Assembly: GCA_035505975.1 (NCBI GenBank)
Contig: DATJQJ010000047.1
Coordinates: 70,704-134,703 of the forward strand
DNA: 64,000 bases
Direction: 5' to 3'
Source: CAIKOD01 sp035505975
GTDB taxonomy: Archaea; Halobacteriota; Methanomicrobia; Methanomicrobiales; Methanospirillaceae
The position numbers were made by a program, and so were the translations under genes. Under the pieces are notes generated by a model. It searched no databases. It was not told where the DNA came from and saw nothing but the letters and a program-made list of their open reading frames with translations. Below, piece after piece: positions 25,002 to 32,599 of the stretch. Numbering within the stretch: position 1 is the first letter of the stretch; each line of letters starts with the position of its first letter.

Positions 25002-25148
25002 TCAGGCTTTCCTTTCCTTGTTTTTCGGGCGGAGGTTTGGGTATCCGCATTTCCTGCACTGGGTGGCACGTATCGCATTTCTCGCATTACAGCGCATGCA
25101 TATTTTTACATTGAGCAGGCGGGCTTCCGCCTCCGGAAATCTTGCCAT
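25002..25148 (-). CDS. rpl40e: Large-subunit ribosomal protein L40e
   Basis: A 48-residue zinc-ribbon ribosomal protein, easily missed because of its size. It starts MARFPEAEARLLN and carries the four zinc cysteines in CMRCNARNAIRATQCRKC; the C-terminus is basic (RPKNKERKA). In eukaryotes the same protein is made as a ubiquitin fusion. ATG 25148 has AAGGTG about eight bases upstream, and a TATA-like TTTTTAAG lies further back. The gene is convergent with, and directly abuts, the DUF1917-like gene. Confidence 0.92.
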   Translation of the reverse strand: MARFPEAEARLLNVKICMRCNARNAIRATQCRKCGYPNLRPKNKERKA

Positions 25149-25223
25149 TTATGTACACCTTATTCCTTAATGTCCTGTCTTAAAAACAATGTTCTCTAAC
25201 CTATTAACAGTTATGCACCGGTA

Positions 25224-25775
25224 TCAGTCTCCTGGCCGGCACGCCTGCAGCCATTCACGGAGGTCAGCAAGTGCCCTGGCCCTGTGGGAGATCCGGCTCT
25301 TCTCGTCGACTGAAAATTCTGCCAGGGTTTTCCCCTCGTATTCGAATATCGGGTCGTATCCAAACCCTTTTTTTCCTCTCGGTTCAACGAGCGTCCCTGA
25401 TATCGTTCCGCGGAAGACCCTGATCCCTGAGGAGTCGGCATAGGCGATCGCCGTCTCGAAGTGCGCTTTGCGGTCCTCCTCGCCCTCCAACAGTTTCAGG
25501 ATTCCCTCATTTCCGAGTTTATTGAAGACGTAGGCCGCATAAGGCCCCGGGAACCCGGACAGGGCATCGATATAAAACGCCGTATCATCGACTATCAGAG
25601 GTTCTTTCACCTGTGAAAAAGCATAAGAAGCCTTTTCTTTCGCTATTTCGCCGACATCTTCATGCCGTTGTTCGGGGCAGTCGAGACAGACATGGACGAC
25701 CTCGATCAGGTCTTTGAAATACGACCTGATCTCCCGGGCCTTGTTAGGATTGCTCGTGACGACACATAGCTTCAC
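25224..25775 (-). CDS. rdgB: XTP/dITP pyrophosphatase (RdgB/HAM1)
   Basis: A 183-residue house-cleaning enzyme that hydrolyses dITP, ITP and XTP to keep deaminated purines out of nucleic acids. Family motifs: SNPNKAREI near the N-terminus (phosphate binding), PLIVDDTAFYIDAL, GFPGPYAAYV, and the C-terminal GKKGFGYDPIFEYEGKT and SHRARAL. Its ATG overlaps the end of the Kae1-Bud32 gene by four bases, so the two are coupled. This gene pairing is common in archaea. Confidence 0.96.
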   Translation of the reverse strand: MKLCVVTSNPNKAREIRSYFKDLIEVVHVCLDCPEQRHEDVGEIAKEKASYAFSQVKEPLIVDDTAFYIDALSGFPGPYAAYVFNKLGNEGILKLLEGEEDRKAHFETAIAYADSSGIRVFRGTISGTLVEPRGKKGFGYDPIFEYEGKTLAEFSVDEKSRISHRARALADLREWLQACRPGD

Positions 25776-27358
25776 AGGTATCGCCCTCTCCCGAGGATTT
25801 CTTTCTCCCGTGCCAGTACTTCTCCTGCCTCTGCAAGTTCGCTCTCGTAACCCGCGATGAACCGTGCCCTTAGTTCCTCGTGGTTCACGACTGTGCTTTC
25901 AAGCGTCTGGAAGAATACATGGATATCGACACCCCTTGGTTCGACATCGGACGAAACATGGGAAAGGCCGAAATCGATCAGGACACACATACCGTTTCTG
26001 ACGAGGATGTTACTGGTTGTAAGGTCTCCATGGATGATCCCTGCCCGGTGGAGCCGTCCGACCATCGCACCCGCTTTCCAGACCAGATCGGGGGATAATA
26101 CCTCTTTGAGCATCGGGCCGTGAATACGCTCCATTACCAGGGTGTTTTCGGTCACGTCCCTGATCAGCGGCGTCGGCACGCCGGCTTTCCGTGCCGTCGC
26201 AATCAGCCGGGCCTCGGACCTTGTCCTCTCGTTTATCAGGTGCCGGTCAAGCTGCCCTGATCGGTAATTCTTATTGCACCGCGTTTTTATGACTTCATCT
26301 TCTCCGATACGTACCACTGCTTCGGCTCCGATCGCGGTCATCGCCCTGTCCCTGATTACGAAGGGTTCCCGGGGTTTGGGATCGACCCGCCATTTCACCT
26401 CGGCCTGGTCAGAACGGAACGATGGATTGATATGGGACTCCGGAACCGGTGTGCTGATGCCATGCCCGAGCATCAGTTTTCCCGTATACGCGATCATGCC
26501 GCCGTTATCACCCAGGAATTGTCGTTCAGGCACGTAGAACGTGGCACCACGGTCTTCGGCCATCGTCCTTAACATTTCGGCCAGCCTTGCATTCGCTCCG
26601 ACTCCTCCTACAAGGAGGACTTCGTCTTTCCCGCTATGGGCCAGCGCCCGTTCTGTCACTTCCACACACATTGCGAATGCCGTCTCCTGGAAACTGTGAC
26701 AGACGTCCTCGATCGGCTTTCTGCTATCCTTTGCAGCGCTGACAAGCCCGGAAAACGCAAGGTCCATCCCTTTGACCGTGTACGGCAGGTCGAAATAACT
26801 GCCCTGGCCTGCCAACGATTCGATTACCGGACCGCCCGGATGAGGCAGGCCTCTACTCCGGGCAAACTTGTCCAGGGCATTACCTATGCCGATGTCGAGC
26901 GTCTCGCCGAAGATCCGGTACCGGGACTTCAGGTACCCGATCACCTGGGTATTGGCCCCGCTTGCATACAACGTAACAGGGTCCTCGCACCCGGTCGCGA
27001 ACCTGCCGATCTCGATATGGGCCACGCAGTGGTTGACCCCTACCAGAGGCACGTCGTACGCCAGGGCAAGAGACCGGGCCGCCGTGGCGACCGTGCGGAG
27101 ACAGGGGCCAAGCCCCGGGCCGACAGAAAAGGCAATTCCTGAAATATTCTCCGAAGACCCGTAGTCTTTCAAAACCCTGGAGATTACGGCACCCATCTCG
27201 GAGGCGTGGTGCTGGGCAGCTTCACGGGGATGGATCCCCCCCCTGGCGGGTTGATACGGACGGGAGTACATTGCCCGTAACCCTGAATCATCAAAAACAG
27301 CGGCACTGAGGTTCCAGGCTGTCCCTTCAATTCCCAGAACCGGACCGCAAAACTGCAT
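25772..27358 (-). CDS. KEOPS subunits Kae1 and Bud32 fused
   Basis: A 528-residue two-domain protein. Residues 1 to about 325 are Kae1 (TsaD family), which adds threonylcarbamoyl to adenosine-37 of ANN-decoding tRNAs; its metal histidines are H110 and H114 (NHCVAHIEIGR), with SGANTQVIGY and GGVGANARL following. The rest is the small Bud32 kinase/ATPase, with GDLTTSNILV and LIDFGLSHVSSDVEPRGVD as catalytic and metal-binding loops. The Kae1-Bud32 fusion is known in several methanogens. It sits six bases after S27ae and overlaps rdgB. Confidence 0.97.
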   Translation of the reverse strand: MQFCGPVLGIEGTAWNLSAAVFDDSGLRAMYSRPYQPARGGIHPREAAQHHASEMGAVISRVLKDYGSSENISGIAFSVGPGLGPCLRTVATAARSLALAYDVPLVGVNHCVAHIEIGRFATGCEDPVTLYASGANTQVIGYLKSRYRIFGETLDIGIGNALDKFARSRGLPHPGGPVIESLAGQGSYFDLPYTVKGMDLAFSGLVSAAKDSRKPIEDVCHSFQETAFAMCVEVTERALAHSGKDEVLLVGGVGANARLAEMLRTMAEDRGATFYVPERQFLGDNGGMIAYTGKLMLGHGISTPVPESHINPSFRSDQAEVKWRVDPKPREPFVIRDRAMTAIGAEAVVRIGEDEVIKTRCNKNYRSGQLDRHLINERTRSEARLIATARKAGVPTPLIRDVTENTLVMERIHGPMLKEVLSPDLVWKAGAMVGRLHRAGIIHGDLTTSNILVRNGMCVLIDFGLSHVSSDVEPRGVDIHVFFQTLESTVVNHEELRARFIAGYESELAEAGEVLAREKEILGRGRYL

Positions 27359-27364
27359 CGGTAT

Positions 27365-27547
27365 TTATTTTTTAAATTCGGTATAACCGCACTTCCCGCA
27401 TGCGGTACGATCCTTGTGCTCGGCCATAACCATCCCGGGACCACAGCGGGGACAAAATTTTCTGTTCATTGTTGCCTTGGCACCCTCGACTTTGTAGTAA
27501 GAGCTCCGTTTTGCTGCCTTCGAGGCTTTTCCCTTCTTTGCTGCCAT
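27365..27547 (-). CDS. rps27ae: Small-subunit ribosomal protein S27ae
   Basis: A 60-residue zinc-ribbon ribosomal protein: a basic N-terminal half, then CPRCG near residue 32 and CGKCG near 50, giving a C4 zinc site. It lies two bases after S24e and six before Kae1-Bud32, the usual archaeal order S24e-S27ae-Kae1. Confidence 0.96.
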   Translation of the reverse strand: MAAKKGKASKAAKRSSYYKVEGAKATMNRKFCPRCGPGMVMAEHKDRTACGKCGYTEFKK

Positions 27548-27549
27548 GG

Positions 27550-27846
27550 TTATGCGGCCTCTTCTTTCGGCTTCGGCACGCCGCGTGTCGTAAGGAATGC
27601 CCGTTCCGTTTTCTGTCTTGTTTCTTCGCTGTCGTATACCCGGGCATTACCGGTCAGTTCCATCTTCCCGAAACTGGTTTTCAGCGAATCGATGACAAGC
27701 ATTTTTTCATTCGTATTGATTATGGCCGCCAGTTTCCCGGCAATCTGCATCCTTGAAGGGGTAGCACCATCATAACGGAGGATAAAACTGAGTTCCCTGC
27801 GCATGAGAAGCTCATTCCTCTTTTCCTTGGTGATCTCAAATTCCAT
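27550..27846 (-). CDS. rps24e: Small-subunit ribosomal protein S24e
   Basis: A 98-residue ribosomal protein with the characteristic start MEFEITKEKRNELLMRRE and the block MLVIDSLKTSFGKMELTGNARVYD. A GAGG ribosome binding site precedes ATG 27846, and a TATA box lies at 27876-27885. It therefore appears to start a separate transcript, S24e-S27ae-Kae1/Bud32-RdgB. Confidence 0.96.
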   Translation of the reverse strand: MEFEITKEKRNELLMRRELSFILRYDGATPSRMQIAGKLAAIINTNEKMLVIDSLKTSFGKMELTGNARVYDSEETRQKTERAFLTTRGVPKPKEEAA

Positions 27847-27875
27847 CGGTATCCTCTAATTATAGGTAACGAATT

Positions 27876-27885
27876 CATATAAAAC
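27876..27885 (-). promoter_or_regulatory. TATA box for the S24e operon
   Basis: GTTTTATATG on the minus strand, 30-39 bases before ATG 27846. It separates S24e and the genes after it from the upstream dephospho-CoA kinase gene. Confidence 0.55.
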
Positions 27886-27967
27886 ATGATCATGGACTAA
27901 GATGCCACTGCGATCCTTAGGTTTTTTCCAGGCCCGGAACAAGGATCCCGGTAACTGTACTCCGTAT

Positions 27968-28456
27968 TCAGGAGCGATCTTCAAAACACGAAAACATTTC
28001 CCGGGCCTTCTGCTTTGCAGGCGGGTCCACGATCCTGAGGACCAGCCCCTCCCCGGGTTGCCCGTAGAGAATGATAGCGCCTTCGGGGGCTATCATAACA
28101 AGGGGAATAACAGCAAGGTCTTCCTCTCCTTCGACGCAGACGAGAGCCGGCGTATGCTCCAGGGCATCCCTAAGTCCTTCGAGTAGTTCGTCGCTCAGAG
28201 TGCCGGCCGGGTTCGTGACCGATATCCGGTGTGCATTGATCAGGGGGCTCCGGTCGCAGGGAGACCTCATGGTGTGGCCGTCGATTACTGCAATGTCGGG
28301 TACGACTCCGTGTTCGGTGAGTCTGTACGTGACGACGTCCCCGACGCTATAGACGGGTACCCCTTTGATTAGGGGCAGGACATTGGAAATATCCGGATAC
28401 AGCGTCCCGAAAGGTGCCTTAAAAAATTTTCTCTTCTCTTCGGGAAGATAGAGCAT
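27968..28456 (-). CDS. GTP-dependent dephospho-CoA kinase (DUF359)
   Basis: A 162-residue enzyme of the archaeal DUF359 family, which phosphorylates dephospho-CoA with GTP as the last step of coenzyme A synthesis. Recognisable blocks are LIKGVPVYSVGDVVTY, DIAVIDGHTMRSP, NPAGTLS and VCVEGEEDLAVIPLV. The open frame continues upstream, but ATG 28456 overlaps the Spt4 stop by one base and gives the expected length. Its position after Rpo7 and Spt4 and before S24e is the conserved archaeal order. Confidence 0.92.
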   Translation of the reverse strand: MLYLPEEKRKFFKAPFGTLYPDISNVLPLIKGVPVYSVGDVVTYRLTEHGVVPDIAVIDGHTMRSPCDRSPLINAHRISVTNPAGTLSDELLEGLRDALEHTPALVCVEGEEDLAVIPLVMIAPEGAIILYGQPGEGLVLRIVDPPAKQKAREMFSCFEDRS

Positions 28457-28662
28457 CAGCGTACCTTGAGAGCATATTTTCCAGGGAGTTTGATATTCAT
28501 TTTTTTTGCGATCTCGGATCGTTCGGGGTCGATTATTACGAGGTACCCTGCCCAGTCGGTGCTGAGGTTTCCCGAACCGCAGACCGTACAAGCCTCCCCT
28601 TCAACGACTCTGTGGCAGTCGCGACACACGGTGCCTTGTTTCTTCCTGCTACCTGCCGCCAC
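28456..28662 (-). CDS. spt4: Transcription elongation factor Spt4
   Basis: A 68-residue zinc protein (also called RpoE double-prime) that pairs with Spt5 to clamp RNA polymerase for processive elongation. The zinc site is C-x2-C...C-x2-C (CRDCHR and CTVCGS), followed by DWAGYLVIIDPERSEIAKK. Length is normal. It lies three bases after Rpo7. Confidence 0.95.
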   Translation of the reverse strand: MAAGSRKKQGTVCRDCHRVVEGEACTVCGSGNLSTDWAGYLVIIDPERSEIAKKMNIKLPGKYALKVR

Positions 28663-28665
28663 GTT

Positions 28666-29253
28666 CTACCCCTTTTTCTCCTTTTCCTGTTTTTCCCGTT
28701 CTTTTTCCTTTGCCATGTCCTCGTCGAGCCATACTGCCGTCCCAAGCCCTGTCTGGCGCATGGTCAGGCCTATCTTGCTGTCCCTTGGCTCCCTTTCGTT
28801 GAGGCTCAATGTGACGACCCGGGTACGTACCGGTTCCCCGACACCGATGAACCGCTTGGATTCCTGGCAGATCAGTCTCGAGTTCTTCTCATCGAAACTG
28901 ATGTATTCGTCAGATATCTGGCTGACATGAAGCATCGCATCGATAGGACCGAGACTTACAAATGCCCCGAAACTTGTCGTTTCCACCACGAGCCCCTCGA
29001 TTACCTCCTGCAGGGATAACCGCAGGACCAGGGCCTCGAAATCCACGTCATAGTAAACCGCACCGTCTCCCGGGATCAGCTCGCCCTCCCCGATATTGAG
29101 AACTTTCGTCACCGAGATGAAGACCCCGATCTCCTTATCGATGCTCCCTTCCAGAAGTTCCTGGAGTACATCGAGAATTACCTTTTCCAGCGCTTCACCA
29201 AGGCGGTTGGGGGGCACCCGTACCTTGTCGCTCAATTTCATCCGATAATACAT
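28666..29253 (-). CDS. rpo7: DNA-directed RNA polymerase subunit Rpo7 (RpoE prime)
   Basis: A 195-residue stalk subunit of archaeal RNA polymerase, equivalent to eukaryotic Rpb7. The N-terminal RNP-like domain begins MYYRMKLSDKVRVPPNRLG. An S1 domain (about 80-160) contains VVETTSFGAFVSLGPIDAMLHVSQI. The extreme C-terminus is a highly charged Lys/Glu tail. It is followed by Spt4 and preceded by a PIN nuclease gene. Confidence 0.96.
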   Translation of the reverse strand: MYYRMKLSDKVRVPPNRLGEALEKVILDVLQELLEGSIDKEIGVFISVTKVLNIGEGELIPGDGAVYYDVDFEALVLRLSLQEVIEGLVVETTSFGAFVSLGPIDAMLHVSQISDEYISFDEKNSRLICQESKRFIGVGEPVRTRVVTLSLNEREPRDSKIGLTMRQTGLGTAVWLDEDMAKEKEREKQEKEKKG

Positions 29254-29259
29254 GACTGG

Positions 29260-29637
29260 TTAACTCCTGAAAATATCCAATTTTTTCTTGTTTTTCAACG
29301 AAATGACGGGAATATTTTTAGATAGCAGGAATTCCCGCAAATCCCGGTCATTGGTCACGACCATGCCACCATGGTATTCTGCAAACCTCGCTATCCGCTC
29401 ATCGACAGACCCGGAATCGTCTCCACTTTCAACGATCCTGCATTGTTCTGAAAGGGCGAGCCCGAACCTGGCAGCAGCGGCATGTTTTCCCGCTCCCCGG
29501 GCGATCCCCCGGAGCTCCTGCAGGACATCGAGGAGAACGACAGGTTCATACGATCCGATCAGCTCCCTCAACTCCCCAAACAGGTCGATTCTGAATTGTG
29601 ACGCCATCAAAAAGGCGTTCGTATCAAACTGTATCAT
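29260..29637 (-). CDS. PIN-domain ribonuclease, Fcf1/Utp24-like archaeal type
   Basis: A 125-residue single-domain PIN protein. The acidic metal ligands appear as D5 in QFDTNAFLM, the glutamate in VLLDVLQELRGI, and D/D in VTNDRDLREFL. Proteins of this type always found between aIF2-gamma and Rpo7 in archaea are thought to process rRNA, by analogy with Fcf1; this is context inference, and there is no antitoxin partner. ATG 29637 overlaps the aIF2-gamma stop by one base, which is preferred over the longer frame. Confidence 0.85.
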   Translation of the reverse strand: MIQFDTNAFLMASQFRIDLFGELRELIGSYEPVVLLDVLQELRGIARGAGKHAAAARFGLALSEQCRIVESGDDSGSVDERIARFAEYHGGMVVTNDRDLREFLLSKNIPVISLKNKKKLDIFRS

Positions 29638-30872
29638 TATTCGGTCAGCACGCCCATCCCGATCAGGCGCCATCGTGCACCAACCTGGCGGCTGATGGCT
29701 ATCCGTGCACCGAGTTCCGCACATACAGGTCTTTTCAGCGTTACTTCCACGAGGTCTTTCTTGGTATTGGTCACTATACCGACGGTGACCGCGGTCCCGA
29801 CCGAAAGCATCAGCGGCTCGTTATGCTTCAGGGGCTCGATGGTCAGCTCGCTGCTTGCTCCGACCACCCGTTCCATGAGCGTGACGTGAAATTTCAGTTT
29901 ATCCCAGATCGGAGGGAGGGCTCCGACGTGCCCGGCAACCTGGCCCGCGAGGGCGTCGCTCTTTGTCAGGGCCGGGTCGAGCTTGGTCCCTATGCCCAGC
30001 AGGCCTCCGGGTGCCGCTTCAAGGACTTTTTTGGAACCGGCATTGATTGAAGTGATTTTCGTCTCGACCGGATCCCACCGTATCCTGTTCTCGACCTGTT
30101 TCTGCCGGCCCGGCCTGATCTCGATATCGTCCCCTTCCTTGAAAATGCCCCTTATCAGCGAGCCTCCGATGACTCCCCCTTTTACCTCCTTCCAGTTGCA
30201 GCCGGGTTTATTGATATCGAACGAACGGGCTATCAGCATCATCGGTTTCGCTTCCGGGTCGCGTTCGGGTTCGGGTATCTTCTGGTCGAGCGCTTCTACG
30301 AGCGCGCCGATATTGATCCCCTTCTGGGCAGAGACCGGAACAATCGGGGCATTCTCGGCAATTGTCCCCTTGATGAATTTCCTGATCTGCTCGTAGTGCG
30401 CCATTGCCTCTTTCTGGCTGACCACGTCGATTTTATTCTGGACGATCACGATATTGCGGATCCCGACGAGCTCCAGTGCCATGAGATGTTCCTTGGTCTG
30501 GGGCTGGGGACAGGTCTCGTTGGCTGCGATAACGAGCATGGCGCCGTCCATGAGCGCCGATCCGGACAACATCGTCGCCATGAGCGTTTCGTGCCCGGGC
30601 GCATCGACGAACGATACCGAACGATAGGGCGTGCCCTTCCCCCCGCAGAGAGGACAGACCGGTTTCGTGGAATAGGCATCTGACCCTTCGCATGAGGGAC
30701 ACTTGTAGAACGTCGCATCAGCATATCCAAGGCGGATGGAGATGCCACGCTTTATCTCTTCGCTGTGCCGGTCGGTCCAGGTATCGGTGAGCCCATAGAC
30801 CAGGGTCGTCTTCCCATGGTCGACATGCCCGACGACTCCGATATTGACACCCGGAATGGTAACATCACGCAA
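29637..30872 (-). CDS. eif2g: Translation initiation factor aIF2 gamma subunit
   Basis: A 411-residue GTPase that brings Met-tRNAi to the small subunit. G motifs: GVVGHVDHGKTTLVYGL near the start, VDAPGHETLMATML, and VQNKIDVVS. A zinc knuckle (CPSCEGSDAYSTKPVCPLCG) sits in the G domain as in other aIF2-gamma proteins. The start codon is TTG: the frame has no nearby ATG, and a strong ribosome binding site GGGAGGT at about 30883-30889 lies eight to ten bases upstream. It heads the operon aIF2-gamma, PIN, Rpo7, Spt4, dephospho-CoA kinase. Confidence 0.97.
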   Translation of the reverse strand: MRDVTIPGVNIGVVGHVDHGKTTLVYGLTDTWTDRHSEEIKRGISIRLGYADATFYKCPSCEGSDAYSTKPVCPLCGGKGTPYRSVSFVDAPGHETLMATMLSGSALMDGAMLVIAANETCPQPQTKEHLMALELVGIRNIVIVQNKIDVVSQKEAMAHYEQIRKFIKGTIAENAPIVPVSAQKGINIGALVEALDQKIPEPERDPEAKPMMLIARSFDINKPGCNWKEVKGGVIGGSLIRGIFKEGDDIEIRPGRQKQVENRIRWDPVETKITSINAGSKKVLEAAPGGLLGIGTKLDPALTKSDALAGQVAGHVGALPPIWDKLKFHVTLMERVVGASSELTIEPLKHNEPLMLSVGTAVTVGIVTNTKKDLVEVTLKRPVCAELGARIAISRQVGARWRLIGMGVLTE

Positions 30873-31206
30873 ATGCGATCAAACCTCCCTATTGAATTGA
30901 TGATCAGACCTTATTACAACGATATGCATCGACCCGGGCAGGGCATTTTCAATAAGAATACCCCCGGCATCGATCAAGTCTGACCTGAATGAAAGAGTCA
31001 TGAAGAAATCTATTACTAAAGTGGATCCACAAATACTTATAAACTACCTCTCAATGCGTATCGCGCATCTGATGCCACCGATTGGCATCCATACCATGAA
31101 AACCATGCCCGGTGCTGATCGGCCAAAATCTATCTGTCATTTCATGGGCCGTTAAAGAGGATTGAGGCATTAAAGGACTTAAAGGGGTTTTTGGTCCTGG
31201 CAAGGA
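30873..31206. other. Leader and promoter region of the aIF2-gamma operon
   Basis: No gene seen. On the minus strand TTTATAAGTA at 31034-31043 is a good TATA box about 165 bases before the TTG start, implying a leader near 140 bases. A short hairpin GATGCC/GGCATC (31071-31076 and 31084-31089) and a palindrome GTGGATCCAC (31021-31030) flank the box. Confidence 0.45.
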
Positions 31207-31503
31207 CTATCCCCCGCCTTCGCAACTCTGGTCGAGGTTCTTGATCGCTTCCTGGAATTCCTGACCTGATGCAAATTTTCTCTCCTCTTCCAGGGTCTTT
31301 TTAATATCCTCTTCTCTTTTTTCCTTCTTCTTTTCACCAGGCATTTCTACCGGGACCAGCTGGTCGATACGGTACAGCAGGTGGGTGCTGTCCAGTTCGG
31401 CAAAAACGTCTCTCCGTTCGTTCTCCAACCTGACTACATTACCCGTAGTTCCGGTTCCCGGGTACCTCACCCTCATTCCGATGACCAATTCACTGGCAAG
31501 CAT
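31207..31503 (-). CDS. DUF2098 family protein
   Basis: A 98-residue protein typical of methanogens. The N-terminal 55 residues form a small beta-rich domain (GMRVRYPGTGTTGNVVRL, then DSTHLLYRIDQLVPVE) that recalls SH3-like folds. The C-terminal half is highly charged and probably helical. The function is unknown. The upstream open frame adds nine codons, but ATG 31503 gives the usual start MLASELVIGM. Confidence 0.8.
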   Translation of the reverse strand: MLASELVIGMRVRYPGTGTTGNVVRLENERRDVFAELDSTHLLYRIDQLVPVEMPGEKKKEKREEDIKKTLEEERKFASGQEFQEAIKNLDQSCEGGG

Positions 31504-31620
31504 GAACCTTACCCGGTACAGTGTCACCAACGGATCCCATCAATGTTTTGATGGTCCCTGCCACCCCGGGGTCGCAGACGTGTAGGGTCCTTCCGGTAAG
31601 ATTTACCCCCGGCCCGAATT

Positions 31621-32598
31621 TCAGGCAACGAGTTTTTTAAGTTGCGACACTACCCGCACGGTGCTTTCTCTGGGTGTCCCCCTGGAATATTCCGGGACTT
31701 CTCCCTGGAGGGCACTGAATATTGCATTGACCGAGGGTCTGATGGAAGACCCGTATCCTCCTTCGAGGACGAGGGCCAGCGGAATCTTCATATGTGCCGA
31801 AAGGAGCCCGGTAAGGACACCGAAATCAGCAGGTACGAGGGCCATTCCCCCGACAGGGTCATCTGCCAGGGGGTCAAGGCCTGCAGAAACAATGATAATA
31901 TCAGGCAAAAACCGATCGATTGCGGGAATAATCACCTGCTCGAAGACATAGACATACTCGGTGACTGTGGAACCGCCCCTGATCGGGACATTCAGGGTAA
32001 ACCCCTTTCCGGCTCCCACCCCAATCTCGTCGATCCAGCCCGTTCCGGGAAACAGGTCAGTGTGGTGAACCGAGCAGTACAGGACTTTGTCGGTCCCATA
32101 AAAAATTTTCTGGGTCCCGTTGCCGTGGTGGATATCCCAGTCGATGATCGCGACCTTCCTGCCCGACTCCACGGCGCGGGCCGCAGCAACAGCGACATTG
32201 TTGAAGATGCAGAAACCCATGGCCCGGTCGGGTTCGGCATGATGCCCGGGCGGCCTGACGAGAGCAAAACAGTGTTCCCCTCGTCCGACCCTTTCCAGGG
32301 CCTGTATTGCGGCCCCAGCCGCAAACGAGGCAACTTCGAACGTATCGGAGGTCAGATATGTATTCATATCGATAAACCGCCTGTCTCCGCCGGAACAGAG
32401 ATCCCGGATCATCCTGACATAATCACTGGTGTGGACCAGTTCGAGGTCGGAAACAGAGGCAGGGCGTGGAGAGATTACCTCCACCCCCCCGGGAATGCCG
32501 AGGACTGCATCGATCAGGCGGGCATTGGATTCGTGGTGCCCGGCCAGATCGTGCTTCGCGAATATATCTCCCGTTACTGCCGAGCAGCTGGAATTCAT
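31621..32598 (-). CDS. Histone deacetylase-superfamily deacylase (AcuC/APAH type)
   Basis: A 325-residue zinc hydrolase of the arginase/HDAC fold. The catalytic dyad is in RPPGHHAEPDRAMGFC, the zinc ligands in IIDWDIHHGNGTQ and SAGLDPLADDPVGG, and the C-terminal LALVLEGGYG is complete. It should remove acyl groups from protein lysines, histone-like proteins or polyamines; the substrate is not known. It starts one base after the AglB stop, so it is probably co-transcribed with AglB, an unexpected partner. Confidence 0.93.
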   Translation of the reverse strand: MNSSCSAVTGDIFAKHDLAGHHESNARLIDAVLGIPGGVEVISPRPASVSDLELVHTSDYVRMIRDLCSGGDRRFIDMNTYLTSDTFEVASFAAGAAIQALERVGRGEHCFALVRPPGHHAEPDRAMGFCIFNNVAVAAARAVESGRKVAIIDWDIHHGNGTQKIFYGTDKVLYCSVHHTDLFPGTGWIDEIGVGAGKGFTLNVPIRGGSTVTEYVYVFEQVIIPAIDRFLPDIIIVSAGLDPLADDPVGGMALVPADFGVLTGLLSAHMKIPLALVLEGGYGSSIRPSVNAIFSALQGEVPEYSRGTPRESTVRVVSQLKKLVA

Positions 32599-32599
32599 C

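Noticed and set aside
29260..29637. PIN-domain gene considered as a VapC toxin
   Set aside because: There is no antitoxin gene, and the place between aIF2-gamma and Rpo7 is the conserved archaeal housekeeping order.
31021..31089. Palindrome and small hairpin near the aIF2-gamma promoter, considered as a plus-strand small RNA
   Set aside because: Too little structure for a known RNA family; kept only as a note in the leader entry.
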